DNA of 64,000 nucleotides, from positions 1,240,001-1,304,000 of the forward strand of contig NZ_CP141614.1 in assembly GCF_035593265.1 (NCBI RefSeq), read 5' to 3'. Position numbers and translations under genes: made by a program. The notes under the pieces were generated by a model. It did not search any database and had not been told where the DNA came from. It was given only the letters and a program-made list of their open reading frames with translations. This DNA is from Limnochorda sp. LNt. Lineage in GTDB: Bacteria; Bacillota; Limnochordia; Limnochordales; Geochordaceae. Positions 29,614 through 37,910 of the stretch are shown here, piece after piece (the first letter of the stretch is position 1; every line of letters starts with the position of its first letter).

Positions 29614-30138
29614 ATGCCGGGATGCTGCGTGGTGCCGCCTTCCGACGATCAAGCGTTTGAGGGCGATGGTTCCCCTCGCCGAACCGACCGATGTCCGCAA
29701 TGCGGGGCAAAAGGCAAGAAAGTTGGGGTCGTGACCGTGAAAGCCATGCTGGCCATGAGCCTGCGCCGGCTTGGCTCCCACCGTTACCGGTTTTGCCGAA
29801 CGGCTGCCTGTCCGGTGGTCTATTTTGCAGAGGATACCGATGAGGTGTACCACGTGGATGAGGTGCGGGAACGGGTCTTCCAAAAGGAGCCCGAGGCGGA
29901 CGATGTGTTCGTCTGCTATTGTTTTCGCCACACGCAGGGTGCCCTGCGACAGGCGGGGGCGCTGGGGCAAGCCGGTATCATCGAGGAGATCGAGGCAGGC
30001 ATGCAGGCCGGGCAGTGCGCCTGCGAGCTTCGTAACCCCCAGGGCTCCTGCTGTCTTGGCAACGTCCGGGCGGTGATGAGCGGGGTAGCTCACCAGGCAT
30101 TCCAGGGCCCCGCGGGAGCCGTGAGGGGTCGACCTTGA
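29614..30138 (+). CDS. CopZ-like [2Fe-2S]-binding metallochaperone domain protein
   Basis: 174 aa resembling the N-terminal iron-sulfur/zinc domain of Archaeoglobus-type CopZ. After an N-terminal MPGCCVVPPS comes a zinc-type CPQCGAKGKKV, then FCRTAACPVVYFAED, RVFQKEPEADDVFVCYCF, and the C-terminal CACELRNPQGSCCLGNV, which hold the cluster cysteines. The HMA copper domain of archaeal CopZ is absent. ATG 29614 with AAGGAG about 9 nt upstream is preferred over the longer frame from 29581. Last gene of the merR-led group; probably handles Hg or Cu thiol chemistry with the MerT-like protein. Confidence 0.78.
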   Translation: MPGCCVVPPSDDQAFEGDGSPRRTDRCPQCGAKGKKVGVVTVKAMLAMSLRRLGSHRYRFCRTAACPVVYFAEDTDEVYHVDEVRERVFQKEPEADDVFVCYCFRHTQGALRQAGALGQAGIIEEIEAGMQAGQCACELRNPQGSCCLGNVRAVMSGVAHQAFQGPAGAVRGRP

Positions 30139-30354
30139 CGTCGGGACGGCGGAGGGAGCAGGCGCCCGTGAGTAGGCTTCCTATCGCGCTGGCTCACGTT
30201 TGCAAGTGGTCCTCGCCCTGCAGGAGGCTCCGGATTCCGTGGAAGACGTTCGGCTTGCTTCGGACGCTTTTGCGGCACGGCTCGGCGTAGGAGGCGCCTG
30301 ACCCTTCCCCCGGCCCTATGGGTTAACTTCGCCTTACGGCGCCTCCTGCTCCGC

Positions 30355-30549
30355 TTACCGCAGAAGCCTCTCCAGACCCTCGGCCAAGTCGTCCCGTACC
30401 CGACGGAAGGCCTGCCGAACGGTCTCCGGCGAGCCTTGTACGGCCGCCGGGTCGGGAAACCCCAGGTGCACCCGCCGAGCCTGCCCCGGCCAGACCGGGC
30501 ACGCTTCGGTCCTGGCGGCCGCAGCCCAGTCGCTGCCCGATGTGGCCAT
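30355..30549 (-). pseudogene. C-terminal remnant of an arsenate reductase (ArsC, LMW-phosphatase type)
   Basis: 64 codons matching the end of thioredoxin-linked Ars[21 protein letters not shown], then [20 protein letters not shown]. The catalytic N-terminal loop (CxxN(S/G)xRS) should lie at higher coordinates on this strand but is not there. A 5'-truncated gene piece. Confidence 0.7.
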
Positions 30550-30701
30550 TCTGGGTAACTCATCCCGCCTGCTGCACCTCGGTCATGGGCGGGGGCGCTG
30601 GTAGATAGGCGAGCCTAAGGCTGGGCTCGATGCGGGCCCTACGTCTTTGCTCGCGCGGCCATGCCGGGCATGCCTTGCCGTTGCGGCAACGGCCCAGATG
30701 G

Positions 30702-30707
30702 TATACT
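30702..30707 (+). promoter_or_regulatory. extended -10 element of Uma2 copy 2
   Basis: TGGTATACT places TATACT at 30702-30707. The predicted transcript would start near 30714, inside or just before the ribosome site GGGAGGGG, giving a leader of only ~14 nt. The same arrangement precedes the copies at 20923 and 54485. Confidence 0.6.
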
Positions 30708-30727
30708 CGGGTCGGGAGGGGAAGTCC

Positions 30728-31273
30728 GTGGCGACGCGGACGCTGTTGACCGCCGACGACTTGCTCCGGCTCCCCAAGGAAGGCAAGCGCTACGAGCTGG
30801 TGAAAGGGGAGCTGGTGGAGATGGCTCCGCCGGGCGACGAGCATGGGGAGATCGCCGCGACCATCGCCCGGATTCTGGGCACGTTCGTGATCGAACACGG
30901 CCTGGGAAGCATCCGGGTGGAAAGCGGATTTCAGCTGAGCAGGGATCCCGATACCGTGCGCGCGCCCGATGTGGCGTTTATCGGAAAAGACCGACTGATC
31001 CGGCCTCGTCCCAAAGGTTACTACCCGGGTGCGCCGGACGTAGCCGTTGAGATCCTCTCCCCGAACGACACCTTCCGCGAGGTGCAAGAGCGCATCGAGG
31101 CCTGGCTTTCGGCGGGAGCCAAAAGCGTGTGGCTGGTCGACCCGGACCGCCGCCGGGTGATGGTCTACGCCCATCCCCACCGGCCTCAAGTCTTCGAGGC
31201 GTCCGAGACCCTCTCCGACCCGGCCATCCCGGGCTTCTCGGTGCGGGTGGCCGAGCTGTTTCCGGAGGGGTAG
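30728..31273 (+). CDS. Uma2-type putative restriction endonuclease (DUF820), copy 2
   Basis: 181 aa with a PD-(D/E)XK-like fold: TADDLLRLPKEGKRYELVKG, then DPDTVRAPDVAFIGKDRL, DVAVEILSPNDTFREVQERI and SAGAKSVWLVDPDRRRVMV. The D in APDVAF and the E...K pattern around VEILS...K are the likely catalytic residues. GTG 30728 follows GGGAGGGGAAG. The family is widespread and multicopy in Cyanobacteria, Deinococcota and thermophilic Bacillota; its function is unproven. Upstream and ~150 bp downstream match the copy at 54485. Confidence 0.88.
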   Translation: MATRTLLTADDLLRLPKEGKRYELVKGELVEMAPPGDEHGEIAATIARILGTFVIEHGLGSIRVESGFQLSRDPDTVRAPDVAFIGKDRLIRPRPKGYYPGAPDVAVEILSPNDTFREVQERIEAWLSAGAKSVWLVDPDRRRVMVYAHPHRPQVFEASETLSDPAIPGFSVRVAELFPEG

Positions 31274-31425
31274 GTCGCGGGCCGCGCGGAACCGGGTGGG
31301 TACGGCGCCTCCCGCGAATACAACCCGCCGTGAAGACTTCCGGGGCCGCTTCCTGTACGTGGCTGCACCGGCACCGCGAACCCGTGCGATGCGGCGCAGC
31401 GGCCGCTACGAGGCCGGCGCGCTTT
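31274..31425 (+). repeat. Uma2 downstream repeat (second copy 55031-55166)
   Basis: The ~140 nt after the Uma2 stop match those after copy 3 at 55031-55166, including a GGCTGCACCGGC segment and a CGCTACGAGGCCGGCG-type segment, with small indels. The duplicated unit is therefore larger than the gene. Confidence 0.7.
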
Positions 31426-31840
31426 GCAAAGGAAACTTGTTGGGTAGTCGGTTGGACCAGCGCAGCCCTGCCCAGGCCGTTCGGTAGATGCGGCCGCTGC
31501 CATCCACCCAGAAGATGCGGTACGCGTAGCCCGAAGCGGACGAGACGGTAAACGTCATGGGACGGCCAGGAGGACTCCCGTCGGGCGGGGGCGGGTAGAT
31601 GGGCGTCACCGTCACCGCGTTGTCGCTCTCCTCGTAAATGTACAAGCTACCCTCCGAGCCTGGCGGTGCTGTAACGATGCGGCTGGGCGGTCCCCAGACG
31701 TCGAGCAGCTCTTGGGCGCTGTGTCCTACCCAGGCGTTCATGACGGCATCCATGTGCCGCTGCCCGGCCTGGATGCCAAACCAGATGCCCGCCAGCAGCA
31801 GCACGATGAGCACCGCCGCGACGGTTCCCTCGTTGCCCAT
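31406..31840 (-). CDS. membrane-anchored small protein, SmpA/BamE-like fold guess
   Basis: 144 aa: an N-terminal membrane anchor (VAAVLIVLLLAGIWFGIQAG) and an outside domain containing HSAQELLDVWGPPSRIVTAP, then SLYIYEESDNAVTVTPI. The 'LLDVWGPPSR...YEE' pattern is shared by small envelope proteins with a SmpA/OmlA-like fold; this link is inference. ATG at 31840 gives the anchor. No partner genes nearby. Confidence 0.65.
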   Translation of the reverse strand: MGNEGTVAAVLIVLLLAGIWFGIQAGQRHMDAVMNAWVGHSAQELLDVWGPPSRIVTAPPGSEGSLYIYEESDNAVTVTPIYPPPPDGSPPGRPMTFTVSSASGYAYRIFWVDGSGRIYRTAWAGLRWSNRLPNKFPLQSAPAS

Positions 31841-32406
31841 AACCCTCTCCGGCCCCCCGTTCCGGTCCTCATACCGTTCTGCCGCTTGGGACGGTGCGTA
31901 GGTTCGACAGCGACATCGTGCGCCCCTGCCCTAGCGGCGGCCTGACCGGGGCGGTCCGGGTGGTTACGGCAAGCCCGGCCATGGAGCATTCGCCTCGGCG
32001 ATGCTCCCCGTGCAGGGCTCCTCCTCGGGCCGCACGTCCGATGCGATGCGTTTGCTGGGCCCAATCCATGCCCACCTATCACCCGATGACGTCGGAAGCA
32101 GGGAGACGCGTAGGCGGTCGGTCACGCGAGCGCCCCAGAGCTTGTGACGGTAAACGAGGAGGTCCGGCCGGATAGCGCGCACAGGTTCCGGGTCGGGGCT
32201 GACGTACGTCCGCGGCTCGAGGCCCGGGCCACCTTCGTCGAAGTCTCGCACCGGCCACCCCCAGCCCCCAGCCGCTCGAGGGCGACGCAGCGGTGTGGGA
32301 GTTTTGGGGTTGCGGCCGGGCGTGGCTGGGACAACTCGACCGGTCCTGGTCCGGGTGGTATGATACGGGTGCACCTGCATGCGGCTGCGCCAAGGGGGTT
32401 AGGCCG
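31841..32406. other. gap with no gene I can support
   Basis: Both strands have short open frames but no domain or clear ribosome site. One minus-strand stretch (32080-32260; RTYVSPDPEPVRAIRPDLLV) looks protein-like and may be another decayed gene piece, but I cannot name it. Confidence 0.4.
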
Positions 32407-32595
32407 GTGGCCTCGGTGAAAGAAGAGATCCGGCGACTTCTGGAGCAGTAGCCGGACGACTGCTCGCTGGAAGATGTGCAGTACCATCTGTACGTGCGCC
32501 AGAAGATCGAGCTCAGCCTGGCAGACGCCCGGCAGGGACGCGTGGTGGGCCAGCAGGAAGCCGAGCGACGGCTTGCCCGATGGCTCGAGAAGTAG
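32407..32595 (+). pseudogene. addiction-module antitoxin gene with internal amber stop
   Basis: GTG 32407 opens ASVKEEIRRLLEQ, then TAG at 32449-32451, then the same frame continues PDDCSLEDVQYHLYVRQKIE and VVGQQEAERRLARWLEK to 32595. This is the usual shape of small antitoxins paired with RelE/ParE toxins. The single TAG interrupts an otherwise intact ~62-codon gene. Confidence 0.72.
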
Positions 32596-32696
32596 TCTGG
32601 ACGTTTCGTGCCTTGCAGGATGTCGAGGCCATGGCATGTCGCGTGGCGCCCCTTACCCTTGCTCCGGCGGTTCTCCGAGCAGGTCGGCGAAGGTAA
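32580..32696 (+). pseudogene. RelE/ParE-type toxin N-terminal remnant
   Basis: ATG 32580 overlaps the antitoxin end and gives MAREVVWTFRALQDVEAMA, the typical first strand and helix of RelE/ParE toxins. After ~19 codons the product loses similarity and stops at 32696. With the broken antitoxin this is a dead toxin-antitoxin pair. Confidence 0.6.
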
Positions 32697-33226
32697 ACCC
32701 ATCCCGGTTCACTACAGCACACCGGCGAAGGGCCACGGGCCGCCTAAACACGGGTCCGTCGTAGACGAACGGGTGAAACTCCCCGTTCTCCCCGCATAGG
32801 TTGGCCCCGGCAGGTAGAGCCTCCACAAACGCCGCGTCGAACTCCCGTCCGGCCCACGACGCATGCAGTCAGGCCAGGTCGGCGCACACCACCATAGCCC
32901 GGAAGCTGGCCGTAGGAACTCTCGAGAGCTCCTGCGTCACGCCCTTACATCGGAAACTGCGGCTCCATTCCGGCCCGGGCATGTGACGCTCCTGGTACGC
33001 CCGCACCACGGCCAGGAAGGGGTCGCCGAACGCCACCGAGTGAATGCCCTGGGGACTTGAGACGGTCACAGGCCCCGGTCATCCGGGCTACGTAGACGGC
33101 GCTTCGGCGGACCCCGTGCTCACTTACCCGTTCGGAAGTCTCCGTGACCGTCGTAAGCAGCAAACCGGCTCCGCCCATCACGTACAGGGCCATCGCGCGG
33201 TCTTTCCCACCGCTTGAGGCAAGGGA
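32653..33226 (-). pseudogene. Dph6/DUF71-type ATP pyrophosphatase, decayed
   Basis: Read on the minus strand, the pieces fit diphthine-ammonia-ligase-like ATP pyrophosphatases: SGGKDRAMALY (PP-loop, near 33214) with LLTTVTETSERVSEHGVRRS, then in another frame GIHSVAFGDPFLAVVRAYQE and FRAMVVCADLA, an in-frame TGA, then AGREFDAAFVEALPAGANLC and GENGEFHPFVYDGPVFRRPV. A middle part (~45 residues) is missing. Internal deletion, frameshift and stop make it a clear pseudogene. Its tail overlaps the toxin remnant. Confidence 0.78.
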
Positions 33227-33360
33227 GGGCCCGGGATCGCCCGAGACGGCCGCCTGACCTCCCCCGGCAGGATGAGCGCTCCCGGGCCGTATGCCTCCCC
33301 GTGACGGCCATCACTGGCGGCGCCGGCGATACCTGGCACGATGGCAGTGGGGGGCTGCCC

Positions 33361-33954
33361 ATGGGGCCAAGAGCAGGTGCCGGCTGGAAGGCTGCAGCGT
33401 TGGGCATGCTGGCGGCCGTCCTGCTGGGCGGCGCGCTCCTGCCGGGCGCCGTCGGGCGATGGGCGGGGACCGCGACCGAGGGCACTGGCCCCGAGGACCC
33501 GTCGGCCAAGATGACCGCCACCGTCGCGCCGGCCCAGGAGGTCCGAGGCCGGTCGCCCGACGGGCGTGCCACCTCCGGCGAAGCGACGGCCTACGAGGCG
33601 ACGGTGGCCGTGGTCGGCGGCGACGCCGAGGCGTTTCAGCGCTCCCTGGCCGATGAGGGCTTCGCCCAGGCGCTGAGGCGGCGCATGGGCCTGGGCCCGG
33701 ACCAGCCCATGCCCGACCACCGCATCCTCCTGCGCCCCGTCTCGGGCTCGCCCCTGGTGCTGGTCAGCGCGCAGACCCTGGACCCGGATCTGGCGAGCCG
33801 CCTCGCCCACGAGGCAGCCGCTTTGCTGGCGGAGCGAAGCTCGGGGCCGCCGGCCGGCTGGAGGCGCCAAGCCCAGGTGCTGGCCGCCACTTGCAGCCCG
33901 CCGGTGATGGTGCGCTGGGAGCGGTCCGACGGCCCCATCACCGGCGCCCGTTGA
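33361..33954 (+). CDS. membrane-anchored protein with Wzz-like outer domain, tentative
   Basis: 197 aa from ATG 33361. An N-terminal span (AALGMLAAVLLGGALLPGAV) is followed by a domain reading YEATVAVVGGDAEAFQRSLA, FAQALRRRMGLGPDQPMPDH, then SPLVLVSAQTLDPDLASRLA. The 'YEAT ... DPDLASRLA' pattern recalls polysaccharide chain-length (Wzz) domains, but the second membrane span is missing, so the call is tentative. The start is weakly supported by ribosome site. A related C-terminal fragment lies at 21518-21712. Confidence 0.55.
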   Translation: MGPRAGAGWKAAALGMLAAVLLGGALLPGAVGRWAGTATEGTGPEDPSAKMTATVAPAQEVRGRSPDGRATSGEATAYEATVAVVGGDAEAFQRSLADEGFAQALRRRMGLGPDQPMPDHRILLRPVSGSPLVLVSAQTLDPDLASRLAHEAAALLAERSSGPPAGWRRQAQVLAATCSPPVMVRWERSDGPITGAR

Positions 33955-34138
33955 GGCCCGCGTAGACCTTGCGGGTGGCGCGGTACAGCCGCCGGAAGGC
34001 CCGGTACAGCTGGTCGTAGCGCTGCCGGTGGGCGGGGTCGGGGCGATAGACCCGTTCGATGGCCACGCGGTCGGCGGCCTCATCCCAGGTGAGCTGGCCC
34101 AGGGCCACCGCGGCCAGGATGGCGGCGGAAGCTTTCAC
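33938..34138 (-). pseudogene. C-terminal remnant of an FGGY-family sugar kinase
   Basis: 66 codons resembling the end of xylulokinase/gluconokinase proteins: SAAILAAVALGQLTWDEAAD, then VYRPDPAHRQRYDQLYRAFR. The ATPase domains are absent upstream. A truncated piece, convergent with the Wzz-like gene. Confidence 0.6.
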
Positions 34139-34253
34139 GCACTACCTGGCGTGGGGCGAGAAGAGCCACTATAAGGCGCACTTCGAGAAGGTCGGTGACT
34201 ATCGCTGGCGGTACAGCGTGCAGGTATGCGATTCCCCGCTTGTCGACACACGG

Positions 34254-34520
34254 GTGAGTAGACGACCGGTGGACCTCCTCCCCGACCGGTCCCCTGAGCC
34301 CCTTGCGGCGTGGCTGACCGCGCATCCGGGCGTTCAGGTCGTCGTGCGCGACCGGTTGGAGGCCTATGCACACGGGATCCGCCAGGGGGCGCCCGATGCG
34401 GTCCAGGTGCCGACCGGTGGCACCTGCTCAAGAACCTGGGCGAGGTGCTGGAGCGCTACTTCCAGACTCTCCGGTTGCCGCCCATGGAGGCTGCGTCGTC
34501 GACACCCGCCGCGACGACGG
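34254..34520 (+). pseudogene. ISL3-family transposase remnant
   Basis: Central part of an ISL3-type transposase: RRPVDLLPDRSPEPLAAWLT, then HPGVQVVVRDRLEAYAHGIR, ending QGAPDAVQV. The next motif, DRWHLLKNLGEVLERYFQTL, is in another frame (near 34405), so a frameshift separates them. Ends of the element not found. Confidence 0.72.
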
Positions 34521-34595
34521 GAACCGGGCCGACCCCTGCGGCGACCCCTCGCCGTCGTGTCCTGGCGCAGGCCGCTCGCCGGCATCGCCGGCGCG

Positions 34596-34995
34596 GGCCG
34601 CATCTTCGAAGCCGATGCCCGGCAGGCGGCGCCCATCGAGGACGGGAGCATCGACCTGGTCGTCACCTCGCCCCCCGGCCCTGGCCGACCAGCGCCGGCG
34701 CCGCCGGGGCCACAAGCGCTACGACGCCATGATCGCCGCCTACTTCGCCGACATGCGCCAGGTCTGGCGGGCGCTGCGCCGGGTCTGCCGGCCGGGGGCG
34801 CGCGTCTGCTTCGTGGTGGGCGACTCGGCGCCCTACGGCGTCCACGTGCCCGTCGAGCGCTGGCTGCGGGAGCTGGTGGTGCAGGCAGGCTTTCGGGGCT
34901 GCCGCTTCGAGAAGCTCCGGGACCGCAACGTCAAGTGGAAGAACCGCAAGCACCGGGTCCCCCTGCACGAGGGACTCCTGTGGGTGACGGGCTGA
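34596..34995 (+). pseudogene. DNA methyltransferase remnant
   Basis: Starts with FEADARQAAPIEDGSIDLVV and the catalytic-type TSPP at ~34670. A frameshift then moves homology to the frame RYDAMIAAYFADMRQVWRAL, RPGARVCFVVGDSAPYGVHV and RDRNVKWKNRKHRVPLHEGL, ending at the TGA 34993. This matches the end of N4/N6-type DNA methylases; the SAM-binding N-terminal part and target-recognition region are incomplete. Its 3' end overlaps the convergent membrane-protein gene. Confidence 0.68.
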
Positions 34996-36262
34996 CGCCG
35001 GGCAGCCACAGCCCCATTGCTGCCACCCAGGCCGCCAGGGCGGCCCAGGCGGCCCCATGCAGCCCCCACGGCCCCCGCAGCGGCCCCGGCCAGAGGCCCG
35101 TCAGGGGCACCAGGCTGGCCAGCACCAGGGCGACGGCGGCCGCGAAGCGCCGGGTGCGGCGCGCCGGCAGCGGCATGCCCAGGGCCGCGGCCGCCGCCAC
35201 CAGCCCCAGCGTCACACCGCCCAGGAGCAGCAGGTGCAGGTAGAGGATCCGCAGGCCCCACCGCTCGACCCAGATGGCCGCGCCGGGCCAGGCGATGACG
35301 GCCGAGGCGACGGCCTTGATACCCAGCGCTGCCAGCGCCAGCCGCCAGATGGGATCGGGCCGGCTGCGGCGCCAGAGGTCGGCCGTCAGCAGCAGCAATC
35401 CGACGCCGGCGGCCAGGCTGCCGGCGCCGGCCACCATCCGGGCGGGGGCCGGCACCCGCCAGAGGGGCACCCCCACCAGGAAGGCGAGGGGGATGCCAGC
35501 TGCCGCCAGGGCCAGCCCCCAGCGGGCCCAGGGCGACGGCGGGGCGTCGCGGCGGCTGTGCAGGAGCTGCCCCACCCCCAGCAGGGCCAGCACCATCCAC
35601 CCGTCGCTGAAGACGTCGAGGAAGAGATGCACGGCCGCATCCTGCCAGAAGGGGTCCGTGACGCCGGCCGCGCCCAGCGCGGCTCGCCCCCAGGCCCCCA
35701 GGGAGGCCACGACCATCAAGGCCAGGGCCGTGGCCCACAGGCGGCGGGCCATCGCGGCCCCGCTCGACGGCGCCGGCCGGGGGAGGCCGGCCGTCTCGCC
35801 GCGATGCCAGGCGATGAAGGCGTACCACAGCACCATCGAGAGGCCCGAGGCGGCAGCCGCCAGGGGCACCCGGGCCCCGCCCAGGGGGACCGCCTCGTAG
35901 CCGAAGGCCGCGAAGAGCCCGTAGGCCAAGAGGGCCATGGCCACGGTGGCGCCGACGATGGCCCGGGCCATGCCCGGTCGGCGCAGGGGACGCCCCGTCG
36001 CCGAAGGCAAGAGCGCCGCCACCAGGGCGAAGAGCCACGGCGTCACCCAGCCCAGGTACATCAGGTGAGAGTGGGCGTGGCGCAGCCGGGCGAAGGCCAG
36101 CCCCGGCGGCAGCCCCCAGACGAGCCCGAACCGGAAGAGGACGCCCGTCGCGGCCGCCAGCACGAAGCAGCCCAGCGAAGCGGTCCAGGCATGCCGCAGC
36201 CACGGGAGGGCGGGCAGGCCGGGCCCGGGGGTCAGCCCAGGGGCCGCACCGGACGTGGCCAT
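34931..36262 (-). CDS. polytopic membrane protein of the denitrification island
   Basis: 443 aa with about twelve hydrophobic segments. A conserved-looking histidine motif, RLRHAHSHLMYLGWVTPWLF, and another His in FWQDAAVHLFLDVFSDGW recall heme-copper-oxidase subunit I-like or NnrS-like proteins that accompany NO reductases; no specific family is certain. ATG 36262 is inside the end of the MIP18-family gene, pointing to coupled translation. The last ~30 residues (34931-35020) overlap the methylase remnant and may be an extension caused by a lost stop codon. Confidence 0.7.
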   Translation of the reverse strand: MATSGAAPGLTPGPGLPALPWLRHAWTASLGCFVLAAATGVLFRFGLVWGLPPGLAFARLRHAHSHLMYLGWVTPWLFALVAALLPSATGRPLRRPGMARAIVGATVAMALLAYGLFAAFGYEAVPLGGARVPLAAAASGLSMVLWYAFIAWHRGETAGLPRPAPSSGAAMARRLWATALALMVVASLGAWGRAALGAAGVTDPFWQDAAVHLFLDVFSDGWMVLALLGVGQLLHSRRDAPPSPWARWGLALAAAGIPLAFLVGVPLWRVPAPARMVAGAGSLAAGVGLLLLTADLWRRSRPDPIWRLALAALGIKAVASAVIAWPGAAIWVERWGLRILYLHLLLLGGVTLGLVAAAAALGMPLPARRTRRFAAAVALVLASLVPLTGLWPGPLRGPWGLHGAAWAALAAWVAAMGLWLPGVSPSPTGVPRAGGPGACGSST

Positions 36263-36525
36263 CGGCTCTCCGACGCCGGGCGGATCCGCACCCAGCGCAC
36301 CCCATCGAGGGCCGCGACAGCCCGCTCCACCGCCGCGGCCAGCTCCTGCTGGCCCGACGGCGGCAGCGCCTCCAGCCGCAGCGTGACGGCGACCCGCCCT
36401 CCGCACTCGGCCACTTGGGTGACCAGGCCCTCGTCGACGATGCTGCGGCCGCTGCCGGGCTGCTGGATGCCGGCCAGGGCTTGCCAGATCTGGTCGCGCA
36501 GCTTGGGTGGTGTGGGCTCGCTCAT
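36232..36525 (-). CDS. MIP18-family (DUF59) protein, Fe-S assembly type
   Basis: 97 aa. The DUF59 fold is seen in LRDQIWQALAGIQQPGSGRS, IVDEGLVTQVAECGGRVAVT and a C-terminal VRWVRIRPAS. Proteins of this family (SufT, Mrp N-terminal domain) help assemble Fe-S clusters. The usual DPE motif is replaced by a QQPGSGRS-type stretch. ATG 36525 has GGGAGGCAGAGG upstream. In an operon with NDH-2 and a membrane protein in a nitrosative-stress island, a repair role is reasonable but inferred. Confidence 0.78.
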   Translation of the reverse strand: MSEPTPPKLRDQIWQALAGIQQPGSGRSIVDEGLVTQVAECGGRVAVTLRLEALPPSGQQELAAAVERAVAALDGVRWVRIRPASESRWPRPVRPLG

Positions 36526-36572
36526 CCTCTGCCTCCCCTCACGGCCCGGCGATGCCGGCGGCCGGCGGCCCC

Positions 36573-37808
36573 TCAAAGGGCGCCGTCGGGCAGCGGGTCC
36601 CGCTCCCAACGGGCCGGCATCACCGAGTCGACGACCACGGGCCCCACGCCCCGCCGCAGCAGGGCCCAGCCCCCCACGCCCCACAGGTGGCGGAGCATGA
36701 CGGCCTCCTTCAGCGCGGCGGGCAGCCGCCCCTGCATCCGCAGGAGCCGGCCCGCCTCCAGCAGACCCCAGTTGGGCCCCAGCCCCAGCAGGTAGATGTT
36801 GCGCCCGGGCCGCCAGGATACCCCGGCCCTGCCGCGCAGCCGGGCCACCACGTTGCGCGCCACCACCCGGGCCTGCGTCTCGGCCCGGTGGGCGGAGGGC
36901 TCGGCCGCCTCGGGGCCCAGCTGGGGCACGTAGGCGCAGTCGCCCAGGGCGAAGAGGCCGTCGAAGCCGGGGACGGCCAGCTTCGCCGTCACCGGCACCC
37001 GCCCCGTCTCGTCGGTGAGGCCGGCCTCGGCCAGCACCGCAGGCGCCTGCAGGCTCCCGATGGTCCAGATGACGGTCCCGGCCGTAACGACACGCCCGTC
37101 GGCCAGGCGCAGCCCTGTGCCGTCGGCCTGTTCGACGGCCGCCTCCGTCGTCACCTCGACGCCCAGCCGCTGCAGGTGGCGGGCCGCGGCCCGAGCGGCC
37201 CACGGGCTGAGGCGGGGCAACAGCCGCGGCTGGGCCTCCACCAGCCGCACCAGCCCCTGGGCCTCCTGCCCCAGGGCCCGGTGCAGCCGGTTCTGGATCT
37301 CGGCGGCCACCTCGACGCCGATGAAGCCGCCGCCCACGACGGCCACCGACAGATCCACGGGCCGCCCCCGGCCGCGGGCCGCCAGCAGGAACTGCAGGCG
37401 CCGCCGGATGCCGCAGGCCTGGTCGAAGCTCCAGACCGACAGGGCCTCCTGGCCGGCGGCCAGCAGCCGCTGGGGCGGCCGGGTCTCGGCGCCCATGGCC
37501 AGCACCAGCACGTCGGCGTCGATGCCGCCGCCCTCCCACTCGACCCGCCGGGCGGCCGCATCGATGCCGGTCACCTCGTAGGTCGCCACCCGCACCGGCA
37601 GTCCGGCCAGCAGGGGCGCCACGGGCACCCTGACGGCGCAGGCGATGCGGCCGCCCAGGGCCTGCGGCAGCTTGGGCCGCAGCGTGTGGTAGCCGAAGCG
37701 GTCCACCAGGACGATCTCGGCCTCGTGAGGCTCGAGCCAGCGGCCCAGCTGCCGGGCCACTGCGATGCCCCCGAAGCCCGCTCCCACGATGACGATGCGC
37801 TTCCTCAC
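36573..37808 (-). CDS. ndh: type II NADH dehydrogenase (NDH-2) family
   Basis: 411-aa FAD-dependent NAD(P)H:quinone oxidoreductase. The FAD-binding GxGxxG (IVIVGAGFGGIAVARQLG) is at the N-terminus, the NAD-binding motif (VAVVGGGFIGVEVAAEIQN) near residue 160, and the second FAD motif (LFALGDCAYVPQ) near 290. GTG 37808 is preceded by GAGAGGAGG. NDH-2 enzymes feed quinol without pumping protons; here it could supply the quinol NO reductase. Other pyridine-nucleotide-disulfide-type functions are possible. Confidence 0.87.
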   Translation of the reverse strand: MRKRIVIVGAGFGGIAVARQLGRWLEPHEAEIVLVDRFGYHTLRPKLPQALGGRIACAVRVPVAPLLAGLPVRVATYEVTGIDAAARRVEWEGGGIDADVLVLAMGAETRPPQRLLAAGQEALSVWSFDQACGIRRRLQFLLAARGRGRPVDLSVAVVGGGFIGVEVAAEIQNRLHRALGQEAQGLVRLVEAQPRLLPRLSPWAARAAARHLQRLGVEVTTEAAVEQADGTGLRLADGRVVTAGTVIWTIGSLQAPAVLAEAGLTDETGRVPVTAKLAVPGFDGLFALGDCAYVPQLGPEAAEPSAHRAETQARVVARNVVARLRGRAGVSWRPGRNIYLLGLGPNWGLLEAGRLLRMQGRLPAALKEAVMLRHLWGVGGWALLRRGVGPVVVDSVMPARWERDPLPDGAL

Positions 37809-37910
37809 GGGTGGGCCTCCTCTCGCCGCCCACCTGCCGGTGGCCGGCTCGTGACGTGGCTCGCCTCGTCGGCTGAGCCCATCGTCGCGCCGGGGCCGCG
37901 CCGGCGTCCG

